NCBI RefSeq assembly: GCF_030272615.1 | Contig: NC_081406.1 | Coordinates: 266,216,192-266,280,191 of the forward strand | Length of the DNA: 64,000 bases | Reading direction: 5' to 3' | DNA from: Cryptomeria japonica | Lineage: Eukaryota; Streptophyta; Pinopsida; Cupressales; Cupressaceae | In this document: positions 45,560 through 57,703 of the stretch, piece after piece | Layout: each line of letters begins with the position of its first letter | How positions within the stretch are numbered: position 1 is the stretch's first letter | Program-made: the position numbers and the translations under genes | Notes under the pieces: model-generated | The model's input: the letters and a program-made list of their open reading frames with translations, nothing else | What the model was told of the DNA's origin: nothing | The model's database searches: none

Positions 45560-45900
45560 GGCTCTCAATGAGATTGATTGAATCTCACATGAGTCGATTT
45601 GATTATTTCATTTGATTTGATTGATCTGATTGATTGGATAAATAGATTGACTTGATGTGATAGATAGATTGGATTGATCTGACTGATTTGATTCGATATG
45701 ATAGACTGATGTGATTTATCTGACTCATTATAGATAGATGTGATTTATCTGACTGATTTGATTTCATATGATATGTTGTCATGGTTGACTGATTGATTTG
45801 ATTTGATTGATTGATTTTGATATGGGTTGATTGATTGATTTTTTATATGGTTCAATTTGGTTTGAGTGATTGATTTCGATATGTTATGATTTGTAAGAGC
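45560..45900. repeat. GATT/TTGATT simple repeat region
   Basis: Imperfect GATTGATTTGATTGATT-type text with TGATTTATCTGACTGAT blocks. Low complexity; lies between the word array and the PMD ORF. Confidence 0.7.
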
Positions 45901-45980
45901 ATTTCAGTGTTTTGCAGTCTCGAGAGTGAATCCTAATGACCTGGAGATTGATCCCCCACTTGGGATAGGAGGATTTAGAT

Positions 45981-47700
45981 ATGATTAATAGATGTGGATT
46001 ATTTTCCTTTCTTGATATGCCTTGGTATATAATTAATTAGGGTTTATTGACAACTTTGACAAAGCAGTGGCATAACGACATCAACACCTTCCATCTAGTG
46101 ATTGGAGAGATGACGGTGATGCTAGGGGATGTATACAGGATTCTGAGGATTCTAGTGGTGGGAGATTTGATTCCTTATGAGCACATCAAGGAGGGAGGCA
46201 TAGAGGCACTGAGATGGGTGTTCCATGATGAGCATATCAGTGGTTATGAGATCCCATGGCAGGAGATAGTGGATTTATACGAGCCACTACCCACAATACT
46301 TGGAGTGTTTATTGGAGGCTTTTTGTGTTCTGACCATACGTCAAAGGGACTGTCAGTCAACTAGGGAGTGGTCTTGGAGACAATGATTGTAGAGGGTAGG
46401 AGATATGCGTGGGGTTTGTGCATGCTAGCACATTTATATTGGGAGCTACATCAAGTGGTGTATCGAGGATACACAAGTTTATCTACAGGGGTGACATTAT
46501 TATAGGTGTGGGCCTGGGAGCACATAGTGATCACTCGGCCATTGGCAGACAAAGACAAACCATTCGACTGACCATATGTATTTGGCTACACAAGGGTTGT
46601 TGTCCAGCGTAAGCTAGGCAAATTAGAGTATTAGCACTAAATTTTGGATGACCTAGATATAGTTATATGGAGGCCATGCTTTGATTGTGAGTAGTGGCCT
46701 CAAGATGTGAAAGAGATGCCTTTTTTTTTTACCTCGAGGTAGTTGATCGGGCGAACATCTTTTAATATTCAGAAGTTTCTACGCAGCTAGGTATACAGGC
46801 AGTATGTCCTTCAGTAGGGAGTACCATAGGGAGCCTAGCTTTATGTTCATAGACAACATGATGAATCAGAGTGGGGACCTACGATTAGGTGCGTAGTCTT
46901 GGGATTATGCACCTAGGGTGATGGATGTGGGTATGAAGGTAGAGTACTCGCACTATTGGATAGCTCATTCAACATCACAATTGTTGGATCTACTAAGCCA
47001 GTACCTACCTTAGATGATGAGGAGGAGGACAGGTCACAGGTTAGGGGAGGTCACTGTCATTGAGATGATGAGGAGGGTGGGGTGATGGTGGATCAGGTGG
47101 AGTAGGTTCCCTCAAGGCCAGGTAGGATGTAGAGAGTAGAGAGGCATAGAGGAGGAGATTGGGGATCCCTCCTCCATGGGTTATAGGGACAGGGGTCGTA
47201 GGAACTTCTACCCAGGTTCAAACTCAATGATCCATAGGACAACAGTAGGGGGCTCTAAGATAGGTATAAATTCAAGTATTGACTCATCAACAGGAGGCTC
47301 AGATTAGTGCCTTGCAATCCTTAGTATAGTAGTTGCAGGCACAACTCAGGCATGCATAGGGAAAAATTGCCTCTCTAATAGAAAAGAGAGATATAGCCTT
47401 AGACAGGTACTGAAAGGAAGAGTTTCAGTTGATAGTGTCTAAAAGGGACTAGCTCGGCAGAGACCATCAGGGCCATTCAGAACTTGACCTAGGAGGTCGA
47501 GTATTACAGGACATTATATTATGGAGAGGTTCCTGCTGATTAGAGAGCTCCCAGTTATGCATAGGCCAGTAGCATGATATCATGATAGAGTTGATCTGAG
47601 AATCAAGGAGTGACAGGGCCACTCCATTGAGATCCACTGGACAAATATATAGGTGCAAGACCCTCCAGTGGTACAAGAGTTGGATCAGATGTTGTGAGGC
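45981..47700 (+). pseudogene. Plant mobile domain (PMD) ORF, antisense to gypsy J
   Basis: In-frame ATG at 45981. One frame to about 46720 reads a PMD (aminotransferase-like, PF10536): W-H-N-D-I-N-T-F-H-L, G-E-M-T-V-M-L-G-D-V, then L-C-M-L-A-H-L-Y, the hallmark V-W-A-W-E-H-I near 46506, R-P, and K-L-G-K-L-E. Stops at 46038, 46362, 46503, 46569 and beyond break it. From 46720 a shifted frame gives the domain end, then an acidic linker and a Q-rich coiled tail to about 47700. PMD proteins are found both as host genes (MAIL1/MAIN family) and inside DNA transposons and Tat-type gypsy elements. Here it lies downstream of pol on the opposite strand, upstream of the PPT, so it belongs to J. Confidence 0.8.
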
Positions 47701-49589
47701 CTACAACCTCTAGGGATAGGCATGCATAGACCCATGTGTCCTGATTTTATTATTATCATTATGTATACACTTATTCATTTTATATTATTTTGATGATTTT
47801 TTTATGTATCTATTATATGGATTTGATATGTGTGTACTCCTGATAGTGATTCCTTTTTTATGAGTATATGAGATGCAATAGTGATTTTTCTTAGGATCCT
47901 TATGTTGTATTCATGCTTGATGATGTGATTTTTATATATATGATGATTCTTATGTGATGGATGAATTTAATTTCTATTCTATATGTTTATATATGTCTAT
48001 ATGATTTATGGTTATGAATTCATGTGATTTCTATGTGTTGAGTGATTTTACAATTATGTGACCTACATGATTTTGTTTTGATATGTTCATATGATGATTA
48101 TTCATGTATGATGATATGATAGTTAAATGTAATGAAGATGATGATGGTATTTGTAAATGATTTATGATGTTGTGGATGCAAAAAAATCATGTATGATAAT
48201 GCTGATGTTTATGGATGTATTCATGAAATATCTATGATAATGCTCTATGATATTGTGGATTGATGTTTATGAGATGATGTATTTATTTATTATGATGTGA
48301 TGTATGCTTATATGAAGTTATGTATGTATGGATGCATTAATCATTTTATACTAATGCTATGAATTAGGATGATGATTATATGAAAAAATACCTAAATGAT
48401 GTGTTATGAATGTAGATGTTACTAGAGCGTAATAATATGGATGAATGTAAATATTACCTAAATTATCATAATATGGATGAATGCATATGAGTTTTTTTGA
48501 AATGTGATCTAAATGATATGATAATGATGTAAATGATGATAATGATGAATGTAATGATGATAATGATAAATGTAATGATGATAATGAATGCTCTATTGTA
48601 ACCATGCAAGCCTAATTATGCAACATTGTCATTCTGTCGGTCAATTGTTTGTGCCTTTTTTATCATCGTTGAGCTTTTAAAATGTTGAAAGTTAGTACAA
48701 CCATCGATGGTATAATTGAACCATGATGACCTGAGTACAACTTACATGGATTTTGATATTGCAAAATGACACAAGCATTGAGGTATAATTGAACCAAGAT
48801 GACCTGAGCATTGTTTACGTAAAATAGGCAAGAATTATTATGTGTCCTATACAAATCCAAAATGTCCTCGATAATGCATTACCGATCACATCGTGCAACA
48901 AATTTGTATAGTATTAATGATCCAGTCACAGATAGAAGATAAAGAAAATATCAAGCTCCATTGCTTCTCTAGTTCAAGACATCCTTGAGTCGCTTGGGAG
49001 ATCTGATAACCAAAAATGAAGATACAAACTGTCGAACCTCCATGCCAAAATGATCAAATCATGACTCAGAATGGATCATCCATTGTGTTTTGTTTCACCG
49101 ATTCCTAATGTTGAGTCTAACAATTGGTTTTGAAAATTTTGTTTTGTGTTCGACATTGACTTTCATTTTTATTCTTGTTTTGATGTGTTGCCTTATTGTC
49201 AATTGTTTGTTTTATTTTTAAGCCCAAAAGAGAATTGCCCCCAATAATTTTAGGATTTTAACCCCAGTCTTGCACAATCTTTTATTTATTGATATACACA
49301 ATGATCACCAAGCCATGGTGAGATGTTACTGTCATACTTGAGATGGAAACTAGGCTTTTTATTATGAATATGGATAGTGATAGAGAAAAGTGGATATATG
49401 TCCTAATAGATAGGAGAGGCGATTAGTCACAAATAGTGCCTATTGTCAAGTTTTCACGAGCTTTTATTGCACCTTTTTTTTTTTTGTATTTTCTTTCTTT
49501 TTTTGATTTTTAGTTTTTTAATTTTTAACCTTTCCATGCTTTAGATGACTCATGTGTAGAAATTTTTGAGATGAATATTGTTGATAGCT
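47701..49589. other. Low-complexity and UTR DNA between PMD ORF and integrase of J
   Basis: 47760-48600 is rich in ATGATG/TATGATG text, with a GATGATAAT microsatellite-like run at about 48520-48595. 48600-49589 is the non-coding region where the convergent pol (minus) and PMD ORF (plus) end; it includes T13 at 49478. No gene supported. Confidence 0.55.
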
Positions 49590-50718
49590 TCTTCAAAAAA
49601 GTTCCCTTCTGATGTAGATAGCTAATATGCCCTAGATCCATAGGATGATACGATGACAAATGGACCTAGCCAATCTGGTTCAAATTTTTCCTTCTTTTCT
49701 GAATCCTGCTGATTGCAAGGATTTTCTTTCAGTACCAAGTCACCGATCTGAAACATTTTTGGCTTTACTTAGTGGTTATAGCTTTTAGACATTCGTTATT
49801 GATATTATTTCAAGTGATCAAAACCATGTTGATGACGTTCATCTAGTAGTTCCAATTCTTGTAATTTGTGTACCCTGTATTCCTCATCTAGGATGAGGCC
49901 TTTCAATGATACTCTGAGGGAAGGTAACTCGACCTCAATGGGTAAAATAGCTTTTGATTTATACACAAGTGCATATGGTGTGGCCCTGGTAGGTGTGCAG
50001 ATGCTAGTTCAGTATGCCCATAAGGTAGGGTTTAGTTGAACATGCCAATCACGACCAACATCGTTCACTCTTTTCTTTAGGATTTTTTAGAATGGTTTTG
50101 TTAAAACCTTCTACTTGGCCATTCCCTTTAGGATAATAAGGTGTGGAGAAGTGATGTTGAATATGGAATTTTTGGCAAATTTCTTGCACATTTTGGTTCT
50201 TGAATGGTCTACTATTATCAATGATAATGGAACTAGGAATGTCATACTGACAGATAGTGTAGTTCAAGATGAAGGAGGATATTTGCTTCTCGGTGATAAT
50301 GGTTAATGGAATAGCTTCTATCCACTTTGTAAAATACTCAATGACTGTGATTATGAGCTTGTGTCCATTTGAGGAGGAGGGGTGGATCTTACCCATGACG
50401 TCAAGTCCCCACTGACAAAACAACCATGATGTTGTGAATGGTTGTAGCTCTTGTGCTGGTGCATGTATAATATTATCATAAATTTGGCATTTTTGACCCT
50501 TCTTATTAAACTAGTAGGATTTTTTTTCCACGTTTGGCCAATAGTACCCCAATCTGAGAATTTTATTGGCTAGAGTAGGACCACTTGAATGTGTACCATA
50601 AATACCGTTATGAATTTCTCGTAAGGCGGTTTCAAATTCGTCACTTTCAAGACACCTAAGGAGAGTACCATCAAGACCCCATCGATAAAGCATATCGGTT
50701 GTAAGGGTGTAATAGGTT
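49590..50718 (-). pseudogene. Gypsy J integrase
   Basis: From right: zinc-binding module remnant at 50693-50511 (R-E-I-H-N-G-I-Y-G-T-H-S-S-G, G-Y-Y-W-P), then the core at 50423-50049 with all three acidic residues readable: Q-W-G-L-D-V-M-G, I-I-I-D-N-S-R-P-F and G-N-G-Q-V-E-G-F-N, with exactly 35 residues between the last D and E. Further left (50048-49590) the C-terminal part survives in broken frames (P-L-R or P-I-E-V, L-D-E, F-E-P-D-W-L-G-P). There is no chromodomain. The N-terminal side is cut off from RNase H by the solo LTR at 50719. Confidence 0.82.
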
Positions 50719-53518
50719 TGCTAGCATTATTTTCATTGATGTCAAAAGGATGTCAAGGGAGGTTGTCATGATGCAAGAAGCAGCCGTGCATAACACATCA
50801 TGTTATGTTGTAGGGGTTTTGACCATATTCATCATCTTCACATGTCAGTCATGTCGGCAACAGTCACGTGTTGTGGTTGGTATGTTGTGATTTCCACGTG
50901 GCAGTAGATGTTTGGTTCATGTACATCTGAGGGTTTCATGGTGTATTCAAATTTAGGGAAGAGACCCTGCAAGATGTTGACTGGTCAATTGAGCTATCCT
51001 CTTATCCTGCGACATTCCTCAAAGAGAGTGTTCACCTTGCAGGATAATACTTGTGAGGTGTACATGATGTTTCTTCTTGTCCCACATCATGTTGATCAAG
51101 TTTTGAATGCCTCGCAGGATAACACTTAAGTGAAGAGAACAATGTTATACTTCATCCCGCATTGTCAAAATGTGACCACCAATGGTCGTGCGGGATAACT
51201 TAAGTTTTTTGAACAAAGTGGTCCCTCTTATCCCACATTGTCAAAATTGATCAACGATGGTTTTTCAAGATAAGATAGTCAAAAGAGGTCAAAGCGGAGA
51301 GATGTTCCTTGTTATCCCATCATTTTAAAAGTGACCAACAAAATTCTCATGGGATAAGAAACTAAAGGGAAGATTGTAGATTCCCTTATCTCGCACAGGC
51401 TAAGATGCATGCAAAATGTTACGTGGGCTAACAAGTGAAAGCATGCCATGAAGAAAAATTTATCCCACAGAGACAGATGGTTATGAGGTGGTCCTACGGG
51501 ACAAGGAAAAATGAAGACAAAAGAGAGAAACCTTATCCTACACAAAGTAAGAGGCTACACAAGGTTCATGTAGGATAACAAAAGTAAAGGTGCCTCCTTA
51601 TCCCATGTGGTGAAACTTGGAGAGAAATGGTCTTGCAAGATAATAAATCAAAGGGAGACTTCATGAACATGCTTATCCTACACAAGACAAGGATAATGTC
51701 AATGGGACCATAGGATAAGAAAACAAAAGGAAGTAAAGGGCATGCTTATTCCATGTGACCAAGATGGGATGTGAAGAAGCCTGCAGGATAAGGAAAAGTG
51801 ATGTAGGCATTGAAGGGTTTTCTTGTCCCACGTGACCAAGCAGGGATGAGAAGAGACTCATGGGTAAAGGAAAAGTGAAGTATACTAAGGAAATCCTTAT
51901 CCCATGTGGGTTAAGAGACTATGCTAATGTGGTGCAAGTTAACAAAGAAAGAGGAAGGCTCATTGAGAATGACATAAGCTTATCCTGCATGAGTATACAT
52001 ACATGTGATATGCATAACATGAAGGATAGCTATAGTATGGATTTAAATTGATATGAGCAGCTTGATAGTCCACATGGGTGTTGACCAAGTTTGACCTGAT
52101 GATGTGGCATGTACGGAGTGAATCATAGGACACCTATCAAAAAGATAAAAGGGTATTTTGCTGACAGAATTAAAGATTGTGACCAACTTTGCAACCATTT
52201 TTGCAAGCTGATAGACTCAGAGGTCCAAGTGGATGATTGACTAGGATTGACCAAGTGACTTCGACACTAAATAAGAAGATGTTTACATGCCAATAGGAAA
52301 AATGATCTAGGTGGAGCCCAACCGACTTGGACCATCCGATCTGGATAAAGAATATGAAGACATGAGGCTCCCTGATGAACAAAGAATGAATCCGATATGC
52401 AAACTTTGGTGATGGTGGATTTTAGTATAGTAGTTGTCGATCTTATCTGAGTAGGTCGACAGATGATGGAGAATACATTAATGGTGATTGAGTTGCAAAT
52501 TTTTGATGGTCTCAAGGAAATCGACATAGGCAAAATAAAATTTGTTAGATAGATTGGGGTTGCTAAAAATAGCAACTTAGTACAAAGAATGATCAAAAGA
52601 AAGATTGGATGCATTTACTACGAGCGGCAAGTATGAGATCATACTTAGGATAGAGAATAAAATCTCTTGAGTTGGAAACCTCCAAGACAACTGACTTGAA
52701 TAAATATTCAAGATTGTAGCAGAAGAAAAATTTGATGTGTACAGAGTTGATCTAATCCAACAGTAGTTGTAAATGTGATTTGACGAGGGTTGGTGGAGAA
52801 TAATGATATCTCAACAAGTTGACTGATGGTGTGTGTAGAGAGGATATATAGTATGCTAAAGAGGTGTGTGTTGTAGCAGTGAAGTATAGAGAGTGTTGTT
52901 GGTGAGAGAGATAGAGCGTGTAGCTTCTAAGAGAAGCTAGAGTAAATTTATAGAAGTAGAAAGTGTCAGCACAGAGAAAGAACAAAGCATTCTAGAGAGT
53001 AATGTTGTAGAGAGAGAAGAATATAACCAAAGGAAGGAGGAGAAATAGAGGAAACCTTTTAGGAGGTAGAGAAAGTCATTCTCATGATATGATAAATGTG
53101 TAAGTGTTAGAAAACTCATTTCTAACAAGGTTTCATTATTGTAATTATAATCTCAAACATTCATTTTAAATCTTTGAGTGGGTGCTCAGAGCAGGGGTAG
53201 GTGCTCCTTTGAGTAGGTGCTTATAAAATCAGGGGTTGGTGCCTTAAATTTTTAGGGGTTTGTGCTCCTTGGGTTGGTGCCCTAAACATTGTAAACTATT
53301 ATTTACTATGAGGCTAGATTGGAACAATAGACTCTAGTAGCTATTCTCACCAAGGTTTTTCCCACATTGGGTTTTCCTCATACATCTAGTGTTATGTGAT
53401 GTGCTCTTGTGTGTGTGTATTTATGTTTGCATTACATCCTTAAAATTTGCACACTAAACTTAAAGTTTTGAAATACACTAATTCACCCCCACCTCTCAGT
53501 GTCCATTTGTGTTCTTCA
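50719..53518 (+). mobile_element. Solo LTR, 2800 bp, with TSD
   Basis: Begins TGCTAGCATT and ends GTGTTCTTCA, flanked by the 5-bp duplication AGGTT (50714-50718 and 53519-53523). The start carries the LTR box TTTCATTGATGTCAA (50730-50745). The end carries the copia U5 text CACCAAGGTTTTTCCC, GTGTTATGTGATG and TTCACCCCCACCTCTCAG. There is no internal domain, so it is a solo LTR left after LTR-LTR recombination. It interrupts pol of J between RNase H and integrase. It is more than twice as long as the other copia LTRs here because of an inserted repeat array. Confidence 0.9.
51001..51995. repeat. Array of inverted CTTATCC...GGATAAG pairs
   Basis: About 13 units, averaging about 75 bases. Each opens with CTTATCCCAC, CTTATCCTGC or a variant and closes with the complement (GCAGGATAA, GTGGGATAA). 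Perfect arms include 51002-51010/51039-51047 (TTATCCTGC), 51312-51320/51349-51357 (TTATCCCAT), 51533-51542/51569-51578 (TTATCCTACA, 10 bp) and 51673-51680/51711-51718. The arms change together between units (Ct-GC with GC-aG, CAT with ATG), so complementarity is kept while sequence drifts. Confidence 0.85.
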
Positions 53519-53523
53519 AGGTT

Positions 53524-55500
53524 GTTTGATGAATAAATTTGTGCTTCTAATTTTGGGATAGATCAGGTGGAAGGGTATTATCTTGCAAATATGTATAGAT
53601 ATTCCCATAGGATGGAAATTCAGAACCAACTAGGTGGCATATATCTTGGGTATCGAGATTTTCATAGGCAGGGAAAACAATTTTTCCACCAGGAATTCAT
53701 AACGAGCCTATTGTTCTAGTATTTGTCAAAGAGAGGAGATGATCATCATGGCATCTGCAACTTTGTTGTCGAGTCTTGGAATTTGCTCAAACTTGATCTC
53801 AACAAAGTATTTTTTGAAGTCATCTACCATTCTCTTGTATGACATTAGCTTGTCATCCTTTGTTTGATAGTCATCATTTCCCTAATTTATGACCAATTGA
53901 GAGTCTCTATAGACTAGTAACTTTGTGATGTTCTATTCTACTCCCAACTTGAGGCCAGTGACTAGTTCTTCATATTTTGCTACATTATTTGTGCAAGGAA
54001 ACATCACCCTATAAGATCTTGGGATTGTGTGTCCCTGAGGAGTGACAAATAGGATTCCAACACTTGACCATGTTGGGTGTAAGATCCATCAAAGTACAGT
54101 ACCCATGATTGTGTTGTAACTTCTAGAATATCTATATCTGGAAATTCAATATGCAGTGGATGATCGACTAGCAGTGGTGCTTCATCCAATCAATATGTTA
54201 TTGTTTGTCCCTTGATGGCTCTTTTGTCCATGTAATGAATGTCAAACTCTCTCAAATCATTACCCATTTTGTGAATCAACGAGTTAGAGTGGCCTTGCTG
54301 AGTAGATATTTTAAGGTATCTATCTTTGTTATCAGCTTGATTCTGTGAGCTAGCATATAATGTCACAACTTTTGAGATGCAAACACTATAGCTAGACAAG
54401 CCTTTTTGATGAATGTGTAGTTAAGTTCATAACCACTCAATATTTTGTTGATGTAGTAGACAACCCTTTCTTTGCCTATAAAATCCTCTTGTTCTAGAAA
54501 ATCTCCTAAAGATACCTCGGTAGCTGATATGTATAGTAGAAGTGGTTTTCCAACTATTGGTCAGACCAATATGGGTGGATTCATGAGATACTTCTTTAAC
54601 TGGTTAAAGGATTCTTCACATCTTTCCTCCCATCTGAAAGGAATATTTTGGTGTAGTAGATGGGTGAAAGGTAGGCATTTGTCAGCCAACTATGCAATGA
54701 ATGTTTTGATGGATTGCAACCTTCCTTGTAGAGATCTTAGTTGACTGATGTTTCTAGGAGGTGGAATCTCCATGATTGCTTGGAAATTTTCCAGATCAAA
54801 CTCAATGCCTTGATCTGATACTATGTATCTTAGGAGCTTGCCTAAAGTTACTCCAAATACACACACTTCTTTGGATTGAGTCATACATTGAATTATTCTA
54901 ACCACTGAAATATTTTATCTAAGATCTCCAAATGTCATTCCCTAGTGAATGATTTATCTAGCAGATCATCTACATAATCTTCCATAAATGTGTGCATCAT
55001 GGAATGAAAAATTATAGTCATTGCACGCTAATAATTTGCTCCTGCATTCTTTGATCCAAAAAGCATGACATTCCAACAATATGTACCCCATGGGTGTTTT
55101 GTCCTTGTCCTCAAGTGTTATCTTGATCTGATTGTAGCCTAAAAAACCATCCATGAGCGAGAGCATAGCATGTCCTTCTATTAAGTCTACAATAGTGTTG
55201 ATGCTAGGTAAAGGAAAATCATCCTTTGGACAAGCCTTGTTAAGATCTCTAAAATCTGTGCATATTCTGATGCATTTATCTAGTTTGGATATAGGTACAA
55301 TTTTTTAAATGCACTCTACATAGTCGATTGGTCTGATGAATCCCACATCTAGTAGTTTATTTAGCTCTTATTTTACTAGAATTGCAACATGTGGATTCAT
55401 TTTTCTTGATTTCTACTTTATTGGTTTAGCTCTAGGAGCTATGGATAAGTGGTGCATGATCAAATATGGATCTATCCCTAGCATATCAGCATATGACCAA
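53524..55500 (-). pseudogene. Gypsy J reverse transcriptase and RNase H
   Basis: RT from about 55400: K-A-C-P-K-D-D-F-P-L-P, L-M-D-G-F-L-G-Y-N-Q-I, then the catalytic Y-V-D-D-L-L in a shifted frame at 54959-54976, V-F-G-V near 54850, and thumb-like text to 54690. RNase H lies at about 54200-53900: W-V-L-Y-F-D-G-S-Y and, in broken frames, further conserved blocks to 53530. Many stops and at least three shifts. The reading frame passes into the AGGTT duplication and resumes as integrase beyond the solo LTR. Confidence 0.82.
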
Positions 55501-56794
55501 GCGAAATTGATTTAATTTTCTTTGAAAAACTTGGTGAAATCAGGTTTTTTCTTATTCTGTCAATGATTCGGCCAGGTGTATGGTCTTTGTTGCCTCTTTA
55601 TTGTTGATGTTGATTGATTAAGTTGGTTCAATCAATATTGGTGATCTCTCCTAATAATGCTTTGGAAGAGTTTCAAGTCTCTCATCCTTCAGTGCCTCAT
55701 AGAGATTTTCACCATTAGATACACCCTTTCTTTTTACTATTTTATGATCTAATACTATCATTGAATGGTTTTCACCATTAGATCATTTTTTTGCTTGATT
55801 CATTTTGCGACTAAGAGACTTGGCACTACCCTATTTGAGAGCTTCATTATGAGATTCACTGTTGCAACATGTTTCAGGATTCGCAAAATAGAGGTAATGA
55901 ACAATGGCATCATCATCTGGAAAGATGATGATATTAAGAGGTTCTTTTTGTTCCCAAACAATGAGTTCAAGATGGACTAATGGTAAGGGTTCACCTGGTT
56001 GATTAAGATCCAAATTAGTAAGGGTCATCACGGAAATATTTTCCAAGTTTGTGATAGTGAAGTTGAGGTCTATGATAGTTTCCTTGGGATCTTCTATCTC
56101 ATTTTGAATCTAATCTTCCTCACTAGAGTTGTTGATATGTTTTGATCCAAATTCAAATGGTATAGACCTTGATCTCTCTCCTTCGTAAAGTATTGGTGCA
56201 TAAGTTTGGATTACATCAGTTTCTTTCTCATCACAATATATTTCATCAATTGAATCTCATTCCCATTCATTTGAGTTTTTTTTAAACTACCTTGCAATCT
56301 ATGGACTTGTTTATAGAGATTTTGGGCAACTTCCTCTTTTTTGATGGCAAGTTATTCTTGGTTTTGTTCATACTCCTCTTCTTGTTGTTTACAAACTTCT
56401 TCTTCAACTTGCTATTTTCTAATTGCTTCTTTATTTTGTTTCTTTCAAACTACTTCTTCATATTGTTGTTTTTGCGCTATGTTTTCTTCTTAGCTATGAA
56501 CTAGAATATCCTGACCAAAGCCTAGTCATGATTTGCCTTTAGCATTTTGAGTAGGAAGTTGTATGGGTTCTAGAATGCCTTCTTTTCTTTTTCCAATAGG
56601 ACTATGACCATCATCTCCCATATTTTTTATGATTTAAAACCTTTTTTGTATTGTTTTGTGGGTACTTTGATATTAAGAAGGACCACTTTAGATTGTTCCT
56701 CATCTTTGTAGAGTCAATTTAGGACATCGTTATCCTCTATTTTATCAACTAGGGTTCTTGCTTGAACAAATGTACCATCAAAGATTTTTATGGG
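55501..56794 (-). other. Decayed linker of gypsy J pol
   Basis: Region between protease and RT. Fragments on minus include an acidic linker (56046-55831) and a lysine/asparagine-rich, coiled-coil-like stretch near 56500-56290. No intact domain; the region is variable in this type of gypsy element. Confidence 0.5.
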
Positions 56795-57703
56795 CTATGA
56801 ATATTTTTGTTTGGATATTGATGGTTGTCCATAAGATCTTGGTGAAACTGGCAATTTTGATAGACATAAGGATGATTCAAAAGAATATTCCCCTATACCT
56901 TTATCTTTTAGCTGAATCTTTTTCTCAAAATCTATTGATAAATATTTGAGTTGTGTTTCACTGCTTGATGACGTAGAAGCAAGAGCTTCCTTGTTGTGTG
57001 GTACAAGGACATTCTGAGTTATCTTGAGATTGTTGCAGTGCTGGAAGAGATTAGGGTCCGCTAATATGGAAATTTCTTGTCTATTGTAGGGGAATTTTAC
57101 ACATTGGTGGTATGTGGATGGTATCACCTTCATTTCATGGATCCAAGGTCAGCCCAATAGTATGTTGTAGGATAAGTGTATGTCTAGGACTTGGCAGATG
57201 GTATCCTTCTGAATTGGTCCCACCCTGAAGTGTAATACCACTAGTCCTTCTGAGGATCTCTCTTCATCATCATATGCTTTGATGTTTATTTTTCTTTTGG
57301 GATCAAAAGAATCTTCGAAGAAACCCAATGCACGGATAAGCTTTAATGTACATATATTTAAGTCATCTCCTCCATCTATTAGTACACATTTGATTCGATG
57401 TTTATAGACGAGAACTTCAATATGGAGGGGAGTGTTATATGGATGACTCAAGGAGACATCATGATTCACAGAAAATGAAAAAGTGTGAGGTGCAATTAAA
57501 TGTCCCAGTATGCCTTGGAATCGATCAATATCTAAATTGGTTGGTACTGTAGTGTCCACAAGAGCCCTTTCTAGAATGTCTTTGTGTACCGGTGAGATTT
57601 TTAGAAGCTTGAGTATTGATATTTGGGCCAAACTTTTTTGTAATTGATCTACCAAGTTGTATTGATTTGAAGGAGGATTTGTTTTAGATGTGCTTCCTTT
57701 CAA
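56795..57703 (-). pseudogene. Gypsy J aspartic protease
   Basis: 57703-57149 and the next frame block to 56795. Catalytic region V-L-I-D-G-G-D-D-L-N-I-C-T-L near 57375 has I-D-G-G in place of D-S/T-G, a form seen in this gypsy group. Downstream conserved blocks: D-D-E-E-R-S-S-E-G-L-V-V-L, Q-V-L-D-I, Y-N-I-L-L-G and, in the same frame after the end codon, W-I-H-E-M-K-V-I-P-S-T-Y-H. The protease would cut the Gag-Pol polyprotein. Confidence 0.8.

Noticed and set aside
48357-48605. Ser/His/Leu-rich minus ORF
   Set aside because: Translation of GATGATAAT-type low-complexity DNA; composition explained by the repeat.
56292-56504. Phe/Leu-rich + strand ORF that looks like a membrane protein
   Set aside because: It is the antisense shadow of a lysine/asparagine-rich stretch in gypsy J pol on the minus strand; no conserved membrane protein pattern or start context.
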